Below are positions 1 to 7,411 of a DNA stretch of 64,000 nucleotides, piece by piece. Both the position numbers and the translations under genes were made by a program. The notes under the pieces were generated by a model. It ran no database searches. It worked only from the letters and a program-made list of their open reading frames with translations, and had not been told where the DNA came from. Source of the stretch: CAYYGL01 sp964471235 (GTDB lineage Bacteria; Calditrichota; Calditrichia; RBG-13-44-9; J075); assembly GCA_964471235.1 (NCBI GenBank), contig CAYYGL010000001.1, positions 62,001 through 126,000 of the forward strand. Direction: 5' to 3'. Within the stretch, counting starts at the first letter, position 1, and every line of letters begins with the position of its first letter.

Positions 1-86
1 TCAAGGGTATCTACCAGGGTGCCGTCCAGATCGAAAATCAATAATTTGACCGGTATGGGAACAGGCATCGGGGATAGAGCATCCAT
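1..86 (-). CDS. HAD-family hydrolase, N-terminus only (cut by window edge)
   Basis: Reading leftward from ATG at 86-84, the first 28 codons end in the HAD motif I, LLIFDLDGTLVDTL, about 15 residues in. The double Asp (DxD) is the nucleophile and acid/base pair of haloacid-dehalogenase phosphatases; the spelling FDLDGTLVDT is typical of phosphoglycolate-phosphatase or beta-phosphoglucomutase-like members. A good ribosome site (AAGGAG, 7 nt upstream) fixes the start. The rest lies beyond base 1. It follows the SLC13 permease on the same strand with a gap of about 65 bases, so it may be the last gene of the sulfate/PAPS cluster. Substrate cannot be told. Confidence 0.8.
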   Translation of the reverse strand, partial: MDALSPMPVPIPVKLLIFDLDGTLVDTL

Positions 87-151
87 ATATTCTCCTTACA
101 TAAGAACAAAAAGCATCGAAAAAGGTGAAGCAGTTAACAGACATCGATCTC

Positions 152-1933
152 TCACAGGTAAAAATAATAAATTAAAACAATCGCAACAACCCCGGTTATA
201 AACTGTAAGGGAACTCCTATTTTCAGAAAATCTTTGAAGCGATACCCACCGGCGCCGTAGACCATTAAGTTGGTCTGGTAGCTGATGGGGGTGGCAAAAC
301 TGGCAGCTGCGGCAATCACCACGGTAATGGCGAAGGCATGGGGGTCGGCACCAACGGTTTTAGCTGCCGAGTAGGCAATGGGGAAGAGGAGGGCAGCCGT
401 GGCATTGCTGGTAATCACCACATTGTAGAAGCTGGTCAGGATGTAAATGCCAATCACCACCCCCAGAATACCGGTGCCGGCGCTCATCTCCACTATCAGT
501 CCGGCAAATTCCCGGGCTAAGCCGGATTTTTCCACCGCCCGGGCAATTCCCAGGGAAAGGGCAATGATAATCAGTACTCGCCAATCCACCGTGCTGCGCG
601 CTTCGGAAGGTGTGACGGTTCGGGTGGTGATTAACACCACCACGCCGGCACCAATGGCAGCCAGCAGGGGAAGTACTTTCAGTATTGCCAATGTTAGACT
701 AAGCAGGAACACTCCCAGGGACAAATAGGCTTGCCAGACCGGTTTGGAAGGAATGGATTCTGCGCCGGCAATCAGGTAAAAGTCATTGGAATGATACCAG
801 CGGTTCCGGAAGGATTTATCCGCCAAAACCAGCAGAGTATCTCCGGCTTTTAATACAATATCACCCACTTTCTGTTGAATCCGTTCCCCATGACGGTGAA
901 TGGCAATTATCACTGCTTCATATTTTTTACGGAAGTTGCTATCCCGCACCGTTTTCCCCACCAATGGAGAACCGGGTGAGATGACGCATTCAAAGGTCTT
1001 GATCTTGGAAGAATCATACTGTTTGAGATCGAAATGAGAATCTTTGGTTAAACGAAGACCGGGGGTTTTCTGCAATTCCAGGATGGTTTCCGGCACTCCG
1101 GTAAAAAATAGTCGGTCTCCCAGTCGTATTTCTTCATCCGGGCTGGCTGGAGCAATGATATGCCCGTTGCGTTCAATCTGGAACAAAAATAACCCCTTTA
1201 AGTGACGCAATCCGGCTTGTTGGATTGTTTTTCCGATTTGTTCATATTTGGATGTCACTTTCAATTCGATCACAAATTCCCGGGTCTGTTCTCCCAACTC
1301 CACCAGGTGTTCCTTCTTCTCCGGCAGCAAACGATATCCAATGAAACTGATAAACAGAATACCGACAATTGCTACCGGAATACCGACTTTGGAAATTTCA
1401 AAGAGACTCATCCCTTCCATGCCGTATTCAATCATCAGCCCGTGAACGATCAACGTCGTGCTGGTACCGATCAGGGTACAAACACCGCCTAAAATCGCTG
1501 CATAAGAGATGGGAATCAGGTATTTGGACGGGGCATGATTATTTTTGATAGACCAGGAACGGATTGCCGGAATCAACATTGCCACCACCGGCGTGTTGTT
1601 CATAAAAGCAGAGATAGCCGAAACCGGGAAAAGAATCCGCAGTAATTTTCGGGAAACGGAGGAATTGTTGGTGCCAAACAGGGCGGAGGTGAGGTTCTTC
1701 AGGATACCGGAATTGTGCAGTGCTCCGGCAAAAATAAATAAAAGTGCAATGGTCAACATCCCCGGATTCGAGAAACCGGAGAATGCTTCCTGAACCGTGA
1801 TGACATTGCCAATTACCAACAGCAGCAGAGTTGAGAACACCACAATTTCAATCTCCAGCCATTCCTTGATTAAAAAAATGCTCATCAACACCAATAATGC
1901 TGCTGTAAACCAGAGGTCAAAGTTTGCTGTCAT
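152..1933 (-). CDS. SLC13-family anion permease with two RCK-C (TrkA_C) domains, probable sulfate transporter
   Basis: 593 residues. Hydrophobic helices fill residues 1-200 and 400-593, with the soluble centre (about 205-390) carrying two consecutive TrkA_C-like domains; each has the pattern of a hydrophobic strand followed by G-D-x-L (for example RLGDRLFF and KAGDTLLVL). This 'permease-RCK_C-RCK_C-permease' architecture is known from SLC13/DASS proteins annotated as sulfate or sodium-coupled anion transporters (SAC1/SLT type). Conserved NTP and SN-containing segments (NNTPVVAMLIP, TSNATAAL) match the SLC13 signature loops. It lies downstream of ATP sulfurylase on the same strand, which supports sulfate as substrate; that assignment is inference from context. 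No clear ribosome site precedes the start. Confidence 0.85.
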   Translation of the reverse strand: MTANFDLWFTAALLVLMSIFLIKEWLEIEIVVFSTLLLLVIGNVITVQEAFSGFSNPGMLTIALLFIFAGALHNSGILKNLTSALFGTNNSSVSRKLLRILFPVSAISAFMNNTPVVAMLIPAIRSWSIKNNHAPSKYLIPISYAAILGGVCTLIGTSTTLIVHGLMIEYGMEGMSLFEISKVGIPVAIVGILFISFIGYRLLPEKKEHLVELGEQTREFVIELKVTSKYEQIGKTIQQAGLRHLKGLFLFQIERNGHIIAPASPDEEIRLGDRLFFTGVPETILELQKTPGLRLTKDSHFDLKQYDSSKIKTFECVISPGSPLVGKTVRDSNFRKKYEAVIIAIHRHGERIQQKVGDIVLKAGDTLLVLADKSFRNRWYHSNDFYLIAGAESIPSKPVWQAYLSLGVFLLSLTLAILKVLPLLAAIGAGVVVLITTRTVTPSEARSTVDWRVLIIIALSLGIARAVEKSGLAREFAGLIVEMSAGTGILGVVIGIYILTSFYNVVITSNATAALLFPIAYSAAKTVGADPHAFAITVVIAAAASFATPISYQTNLMVYGAGGYRFKDFLKIGVPLQFITGVVAIVLIYYFYL

Positions 1934-2156
1934 TGCATTGGAAGACCGTTCGTAGTGGTGACGTTGACGTTAGAAAAGCATAGGGGGAGGTAGGGGATAA
2001 GGGAAAGTCGGAATGCCTGATTTGATATCCCGAATTCCCTTTTTTCAGATATTCAACACTCCACCATTAGGGACTTCTATAGATTCATCCCCGAATCCCT
2101 TCTTATGAATTCCCTATACCCTTATACCTGATCCCCATATACTTCCCCCCCCCTCT
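1934..2156. other. Intergenic spacer with repeated CCTATACCC-like segments
   Basis: No gene is seen. The spacer is a mixture of short purine and pyrimidine runs with recurring words such as ATTCCCT and CCCTATACC. The same word CCCTATACC occurs, as one arm of an inverted pair, in the spacer between fadE and fadA (59731-59739 and 59852-59860), so this may be a low-complexity dispersed intergenic repeat. Confidence 0.3.
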
Positions 2157-3310
2157 TTATGCCCGGTTTTTCATGGCTTCCATCAAAATTTTGGCTACTT
2201 CCGGGCGGGTGAATTCTTTCGGAGGCAATTCCCCGCGGCGGAGCATTTCCCGCACCTTGGTGCCGCTCAGAAACACATGGGAGCTGCTGTCATGGGGGCA
2301 GGTTTTGGCGCTTGCCATGTTGCCGCAGGTAGTGCAAAAAAAGGCATGTTCAAAGAAGAGGGGAGTAATATCCAATTCTTCCCGGGTAAACTCTTTGAAA
2401 ATGTGCTGCGCATCGTAGGTGCCGTAATAGCTCCCCACACCGGCATGATCCCGTCCGATAATAATATGGGTGCAACCGTAATTTTTACGCACCAGAGCAT
2501 GGAAAATAGCTTCCCGGGGACCGGCATAGCGCATGGCAGCCGGAAATACCGATAACATATAACGCCCTTCCGGGTAATAATGCTTGAGCAATTCCAGGTA
2601 GCTTTGCATTCGGATTTCCGCCGGGATATCATCGGATTTGGTTCTGCCACCAGCGGGTGAATTAATAAACCGTCCACTATCTCCAGGGCGCATTTCTGAA
2701 GGTACTCATGGGCACGATGAATGGGATTGCGGGTTTGAAAGGCAACGATGGTTTCCCAGCCTTTCTTCTCAAATGCTTTCCGGGTAGCTGCCGGCTCCAA
2801 TCGATAATCCAAAAAATCCTCATGTGCCGGACGATTGAGCATGGTGATTTCCCCGCCTACCAGGTGCTCACCTTGCGAATATACATAAGCGACGCCGGGA
2901 TGATTTTCATCTGTCGTTCGGTAGACCTTCTCCGCTTCATGTTCTTTGTTGTAAGTGTAGATATCTTCTACCTGCATTGTTGCCAGAATATTCCCCGCCG
3001 CATCCTTCAGGGCAATTTCTTCCCGGTTTTGGATGGATTCTTTTGCCGCATCATCAATCGCCAGGGTGATAGGAATGCTCCATGCCAGACCGTTTTTCAG
3101 GTGCATGGTATCTACTACCGATTGATAATCATCCTGCTTCATAAAGCCGGTCAGGGGGCTCATTGCGCCGCTGGCAATCATCTCCAGATCGGAGATGTTT
3201 TTGTCATCTAACTGCAATGCGGGCAATTGGGATGCTTTCTCCAAAAGCGATTGCCGCTCCGATTCCGCAGCATATTGATTAATTAATGTTCCGCCATGTG
3301 GTAATATCAC
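2157..3310 (-). CDS. sat: ATP sulfurylase (sulfate adenylyltransferase), interrupted by a single-base frameshift
   Basis: Makes adenosine 5'-phosphosulfate (APS) from ATP and sulfate. The reading begins at a GTG (3310-3308) 7 nt after AGGAG and runs in frame through [12 protein letters not shown], the QTRNPxHxxH nucleotide site, to HPLV. Frame is then lost near 2647-2652: the bases read GTGGCAGAACC where GTGGGCAGAACC would give the expected [13 protein letters not shown]. The second frame continues, well conserved, with [19 protein letters not shown], the [10 protein letters not shown] catalytic loop and [15 protein letters not shown] near the C-terminus, ending at 2157. With one G restored it is about 384 residues, the normal length for a homo-oligomeric bacterial Sat. 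It precedes the permease and follows the PHP gene and cysC. Confidence 0.9.
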
Positions 3311-3340
3311 AATATTTCTCCTTTCAAATTTAAAGTAACC

Positions 3341-4204
3341 CTATGCTGTTAATGTTTGTTTTCGCTCTAAAAGGTTTCGGTAAATTGTATCGGGTACATT
3401 GAACTTCCGGTGCTTCCCATATCCAAGTTGAATGTCGGGTTTAACCGTCCCGTGGAAATCGGTTCCGCCGGAAATCACCAGGTCCGCTTCATGTGCCAAC
3501 TCAATCAGTGCGGTATGAAACTCAGCAGGCATCTCCGGGTAAAATGCCTCCACCCCATCTAATCCCATCTCTTTTAGTTGCAAAATCTTTTTGCGTGTAT
3601 CGGCAAAGGTGGCAAAGTTCATATAATGGGGATGCGCCAGAATTGCCAGTCCTTCCGCAGAATGGATCAATTGAATCGTTTCCGCCTCACTAAGCTTTAC
3701 CTTCTCTATATACGCCGGTTTTCCTTTGCTGAGAAACCGATCAAAGGCTTCCTGTACCGAATTGACGACGCGGTGTTTCATTAAGACCCGGGCGACATGA
3801 GGTCTTCCAATCGATCCTTCCCCGACTTCTGCCATCAATTCTGACAGGGTTACCGGAATTCCCAGCGAATTCAGGGCATCTACCATCTTGCGCGCCCGTT
3901 CACTGCGATGTTTCACCAGAAATGCCAGCTTCTCATTCAGTTCCCGACTCCGGTGATTGATGAATAAACCCAGGATATGAATATGACCATTCCCGGGGAG
4001 TTTGCTATCAACACTAATTTCCACTCCGGGAACCGTGGGTACCTGCATCTCCTTTCCGTAACGGATAAACTCATCCAGCCCCCCGGTGGTATCATGGTCA
4101 GTAAGGGCGATAGCGCTTAAACCGATTTGAGCCGCGGCTTGAATCAGTTGTAAGGGGCTAAAGGTACCGTCTGAGTATGAACTATGAGTGTGCAGGTCGA
4201 CCAT
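3341..4204 (-). CDS. PHP-domain phosphoesterase, candidate 3',5'-bisphosphate nucleotidase
   Basis: 287 residues with the four PHP metal-binding motifs: HTHSSYSDG at residues 5-13, LTDHDT at about 38-43, AHPHY around 195 and GTDFHG near 250. The family (YciV/TrpH-like, COG0613) contains characterised enzymes that remove the 3' phosphate from nucleoside 3',5'-bisphosphates and RNA ends. Its place between cysC and sat suggests that here it recycles 3'-phosphoadenosine 5'-phosphate (PAP), the by-product of PAPS-dependent sulfation; this is inference from position. The gap to sat is about 30 bases and to cysC about 60, so cotranscription is likely. An RNase or another nucleotide substrate is possible. 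Confidence 0.8.
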   Translation of the reverse strand: MVDLHTHSSYSDGTFSPLQLIQAAAQIGLSAIALTDHDTTGGLDEFIRYGKEMQVPTVPGVEISVDSKLPGNGHIHILGLFINHRSRELNEKLAFLVKHRSERARKMVDALNSLGIPVTLSELMAEVGEGSIGRPHVARVLMKHRVVNSVQEAFDRFLSKGKPAYIEKVKLSEAETIQLIHSAEGLAILAHPHYMNFATFADTRKKILQLKEMGLDGVEAFYPEMPAEFHTALIELAHEADLVISGGTDFHGTVKPDIQLGYGKHRKFNVPDTIYRNLLERKQTLTA

Positions 4205-4265
4205 TCTTTAATCCAGGTAGTGATGTCAAGGAACAGAAAAGTGATTTTTTAACGGACCGGAAAGG

Positions 4266-4913
4266 TTATACGTTGACTGTGGTTGGTTCCGATTCGTTCT
4301 TGCTAATGTTCAAATAACCATGCGATAACAGATAATCCACCACTTTACGAGCATTTTCCCGGGCATCGGTATTCACACCGGTGTTGATTACCAACTCCGG
4401 ATTGTTCGGGGCTTCATACGGGGCGGATATGCCGGTAAACTCCGGAATTTCACCGGCACGGGCTTTTTTATACAATCCCTTGGGATCGCGCTGTTCACAA
4501 ACTTCCAGATCACATTCCACATAAACCTCAATAAATTGACCGTCATCCAGCAATTCCCGAACCTTATCCCGGTCTTTCCGGTAGGGAGAAATGAATGCCG
4601 TCATTACGATCATTCCGGCATCTACAAACAGTTTGGCAACTTCCCCAATCCGCCGAATGTTCTCTTCTCGATCTTCCGGGGAAAATCCCAGGTCTTTATT
4701 CAATCCATGCCGGATATTATCACCATCCAGCACGTAGGTATGTGCGCCCATTTCATAAAGGATATTTTGAGCTTCTACTGCCAGGGTGGATTTGCCGCTG
4801 CCGGATAACCCGGTAAACCAGATGCACACCCCACGGTGCTTGTTGAGACGTTCCCGGTCTTCCCGTTTAATATCGCCTTCGTGCCAGTGAATATTGGTTG
4901 CCTTCTGTTTCAT
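4266..4913 (-). CDS. cysC: Adenylylsulfate (APS) kinase
   Basis: Phosphorylates APS at the 3' position to give PAPS. The P-loop GLSGSGKS lies near residue 35, followed by [17 protein letters not shown], the adenylylsulfate-binding segment typical of CysC, then [10 protein letters not shown] and [14 protein letters not shown]. About 215 residues, normal for a stand-alone bacterial APS kinase. ATG at 4913 is preferred because the AAGGAA ribosome site sits about 10 nt before it and too close to the upstream ATG at 4922. With sat it forms a complete sulfate-to-PAPS route; no PAPS reductase or sulfite reductase is in the window, so the end use may be sulfation rather than cysteine synthesis. Confidence 0.93.
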   Translation of the reverse strand: MKQKATNIHWHEGDIKREDRERLNKHRGVCIWFTGLSGSGKSTLAVEAQNILYEMGAHTYVLDGDNIRHGLNKDLGFSPEDREENIRRIGEVAKLFVDAGMIVMTAFISPYRKDRDKVRELLDDGQFIEVYVECDLEVCEQRDPKGLYKKARAGEIPEFTGISAPYEAPNNPELVINTGVNTDARENARKVVDYLLSHGYLNISKNESEPTTVNV

Positions 4914-5028
4914 CAGTCTCATTTCCTTTGTTTGATAAGTGTCTGTTGGATTTAATTTCTAAATCATTGTGAGTTAGGGTTATTTTTTCGTGTCAAGCTT
5001 GATAGTTAATGAGAGTCGTGCCCGGGCG

Positions 5029-5973
5029 TTATGGGGTGATTTGATATTTCTGTCGATACCATTCAATGGTTTTCTTCAATCCTTCTTCAAAAAATACTTT
5101 CGGTTGATATCCCAGGGTGGTTTTGAGTCGTTCGATATCGGCAAAAGAATGTTTGATATCGCCCGGGCGCGGATCGGTATAAACCGGTTGAATATTTTTG
5201 CCAACAATTTCGTTAATCAGTTTCACCAATTGATTCAGATTGATGCGTTGGTGCACCGCACAATTCATTACAATGCCCGGGGGGCAATCCACTTCGGTTG
5301 CCAGGATGTTCGCTTCGATGGTGTTGTCCACATACGTAAAATCCCGGCTCTGTTCGCCGTCTCCGTAGATCACCGGTGATTGATCCAGCAAAATGGCTTT
5401 GATGAATTTGGGTATCACTGCGGAATATTGGGAATTGGGATTCTGGCGAGGACCAAATACATTGAAATAACGCAAAGCGATTGTATGAAGTCCATAGATA
5501 TTGGCAAAAACCTGGGCATATTTTTCTCCGGCGAGCTTGGAAACAGCATAAGGGGAGAGAGGATTAACCGGCATATCTTCTTGTTTCGGTAATTTGGGGC
5601 TGTCACCGTAAACCGATGAAGAAGATGCAATGACGACCCGTTTGATACCGGCATCCCTGGCAGCATACAGCACATTCAGGGTACCGGAAACGTTTACTTC
5701 ATTCGAGGAGATCGGATCTTGAATAGAGCGGGGCACAGAAGGCAGCGCCGCCTGATGAAGCACAAAATCCATTCCCTCGGATGCTTCCCGCACATTATGG
5801 TAATTTCTTAAATCTCCTTCGATAATTTCAATTCGATCGGCAATTTCTGCCAAATTCTCCCGGCTGCCAGTGGAAAAATTATCCAATACTCGAACCGTAT
5901 GACCTCGCTTCAATAATTCAATACAGATGTTGGATCCAATGAACCCCGCACCTCCCGTTACTAAATATTTCAT
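5029..5973 (-). CDS. NAD-dependent nucleotide-sugar epimerase/dehydratase
   Basis: 314 residues, extended short-chain dehydrogenase fold. The N-terminal VTGGAGFIGSNI is the NAD-binding GxxGxxG motif; SSSSVYGD gives the Ser/Thr of the active site and PYAVSKLAGE gives the YxxxK pair. The sequence resembles UDP-glucose, UDP-N-acetylglucosamine or UDP-glucuronate 4-epimerases (GalE/WbpP type); the exact sugar cannot be decided by eye. A GGAG ribosome site precedes the start. It lies between a NusG/UpxY-like antiterminator and cysC in one orientation, a setting usual for surface-polysaccharide loci. Confidence 0.88.
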   Translation of the reverse strand: MKYLVTGGAGFIGSNICIELLKRGHTVRVLDNFSTGSRENLAEIADRIEIIEGDLRNYHNVREASEGMDFVLHQAALPSVPRSIQDPISSNEVNVSGTLNVLYAARDAGIKRVVIASSSSVYGDSPKLPKQEDMPVNPLSPYAVSKLAGEKYAQVFANIYGLHTIALRYFNVFGPRQNPNSQYSAVIPKFIKAILLDQSPVIYGDGEQSRDFTYVDNTIEANILATEVDCPPGIVMNCAVHQRINLNQLVKLINEIVGKNIQPVYTDPRPGDIKHSFADIERLKTTLGYQPKVFFEEGLKKTIEWYRQKYQITP

Positions 5974-6007
5974 GGATTCACTCCGTGCTCAAATTTAACC
6001 ATTTCAT

Positions 6008-6520
6008 TCACAGTTCCGCTACGGTTGCTTCGGCTTCAATTTTCTTAACAAAGTATTTATCGACCACAAAGCTGGCAGATTGATAAATTCCATCGATTAA
6101 AATAGCTATGCGGGATTCTCCCCGTTTCTCTCTCAGGTATCCCCGTACTCCCTTTAATGGTCCTTCCACCACTTCTACATAATCACCAACCTTCAAATAC
6201 TCTTCCGGTTGTATCGACGTGCCTTCCTGCAAAATTTTATTTAGCTGCTCAATTTGCCAGTCCGGAATGACGGCCGGAACGCCCCCAAAACTGACCATTC
6301 TCACCACTCCATGGGTCTGCAATGCCTGCAGGCGATCCTTCAAATCAATATTGACAAATACATAACCGGAAAACAGAGGCATTTCCACCCATTTTTTACG
6401 GTCTTTCCATTTCCGGAGCTGTTTGGTTAATGGCAAAAAGGATTCGACTCGTTTTTCCACTAATTGCTGGTAAACTGTCTTCTCGTGGCGCGGTCGAACA
6501 TATAAAGCATACCATGCCAT
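6008..6520 (-). CDS. NusG-family transcription antiterminator (UpxY/RfaH-like)
   Basis: 170 residues. Residues 1-105 are a NusG N-terminal (NGN) domain, beginning WYALYVRPRHEK and including MPLFSGYVFVNID; residues 115-165 are a KOW domain (VGDYVEVVEGPLKGVRG). It is shorter than housekeeping NusG and has the spelling of the specialised paralogues (RfaH, LoaP, UpxY) that help RNA polymerase read through long polysaccharide operons. It is the first gene of the minus-strand series, with ribosome site AGGGGAAC, and the epimerase starts 34 bases after it. Regulation of the cluster by processive antitermination is inference. Confidence 0.88.
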   Translation of the reverse strand: MAWYALYVRPRHEKTVYQQLVEKRVESFLPLTKQLRKWKDRKKWVEMPLFSGYVFVNIDLKDRLQALQTHGVVRMVSFGGVPAVIPDWQIEQLNKILQEGTSIQPEEYLKVGDYVEVVEGPLKGVRGYLREKRGESRIAILIDGIYQSASFVVDKYFVKKIEAEATVAEL

Positions 6521-6894
6521 ATTGTTCCCCTCATGCTAATTGGTTTAGTACATTTTTCGTTTAACAATATATCGGTCATTTTAACCCGGAATCAACCAAA
6601 ATGATTGAGTTTGAGCAGAGTTTGTTCCATCGGGTGAGCGACAGCTCCTTTATCACCGGCTGTTGTTTGGAGAAACATCCGGGTAAAAATCTCTCCCCTG
6701 AAATCCCTCATCCTAAATTAAAAGACCATTCTCACATTAAAGAACACTTAATTTAAGCACAGATTTTCTGAAATCCGTGATAATTAACAAATTTTTGCAA
6801 GGAGTAAGTTTTAACCGATTGTCGTTCTACATTTTTTTTACCACAAGCTTTACCAGTTTCAGGTTGCCAGGTGAGAAAATGTTGAAAAAATGAC
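6521..6894. other. Divergent intergenic region between the antiterminator and the metal sensor
   Basis: About 370 bases with no gene. It must hold the leftward promoter of the antiterminator-epimerase-cysC series and a long leader. No convincing -35/-10 pair was found for the leftward direction. It contains the words AAATCCGTGATAATTAAC and CCCTGAAATCCCTCATCC, which look like ordinary spacer. Confidence 0.3.
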
Positions 6895-6938
6895 TTGCTA
6901 TGGAAGCCGTTTTTCTATATACTTGAACAGTTGTTCAA
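6895..6938 (+). promoter_or_regulatory. Sigma-70-type promoter with overlapping SmtB/ArsR-type operator
   Basis: TTGCTA at 6895-6900 and TATACT at 6918-6923 are separated by exactly 17 bases. TTGAACA at 6923-6929 and TGTTCAA at 6932-6938 form a perfect 7-base inverted repeat with a 2-base centre. This is the core of the 12-2-12 operator (TGAACA-NN-TGTTCA) bound by SmtB, ZiaR and CzrA. It starts at the last base of the -10 box and covers the likely start site, about 20 bases before the sensor gene, so repression and metal-induced release are expected. Confidence 0.88.
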
Positions 6939-6956
6939 ATGTTAAAGTGAGAAAAC

Positions 6957-7316
6957 ATGGCAAGTAAAACAAACGACGTCTGTTCGGTAACCGCCGTCAA
7001 TTACGAAAAAGTGAATGCGGTTCGGAAACAACTTCCGCAAAGTAGCGAAATTCAAGCTCTCTCGGACACATTCAAAGTGTTGGGCGATCCCACTCGCCTG
7101 AAGATTGTGCTGGCACTGGCAAAGGAAGAATTATGCGTGTGTGATCTGGCAACGCTGATTGGTCTTTCCGTTTCGGCCATCTCCCATCAACTGCGGTTGC
7201 TGCGCAATATGCGGCTGGTGAGATTTCGCAAGGAAGGAAAGATGGTTTATTACGCCCTGGATGATCAACATATTGAGACCATCATCGGGGAAGCTCAAAC
7301 GCACGTGAGAGAGTGA
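6957..7316 (+). CDS. ArsR/SmtB-family metal sensor repressor (zinc/cadmium type)
   Basis: 119 residues with a winged-helix DNA-binding core (SVSAISHQLRLLRNMRLV is the recognition helix region). It carries two classical metal sites. In helix 3, E58-L-C60-V-C62-D63 matches the ELCVCD cadmium/lead site of CadC, with Cys9 in the N-terminal arm as a possible extra ligand. In helix 5, D103-x-H105, ten residues, H116-x-x-E119 matches the SmtB/CzrA zinc site exactly. It follows a matching operator and precedes the Zn/Cd ATPase by about 95 bases, so autoregulation and control of the ATPase are likely. Confidence 0.93.
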   Translation: MASKTNDVCSVTAVNYEKVNAVRKQLPQSSEIQALSDTFKVLGDPTRLKIVLALAKEELCVCDLATLIGLSVSAISHQLRLLRNMRLVRFRKEGKMVYYALDDQHIETIIGEAQTHVRE

Positions 7317-7326
7317 AATGTAAACC

Positions 7327-7371
7327 GTGAAGCGTGAAACGTAATAAAATCCTTCACGTTTCACGTTTCAT
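7327..7371. repeat. Inverted repeat between sensor and ATPase genes
   Basis: Arms 7327-7341 and 7357-7371 (GTGAAGCGTGAAACG against CGTTTCACGTTTCAT) pair at 13 of 15 positions around a 15-base loop. The same words GTGAAACGTGAAGCGTG recur at 55411-55427 and, partly, at 51690-51703, all between genes, so it is more likely a dispersed repeat than a terminator; there is no T-run. Confidence 0.5.
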
Positions 7372-7411
7372 CAGTTTGAGAGCAAAACCGTTAAGTATGA
7401 ATAGAGAAATC

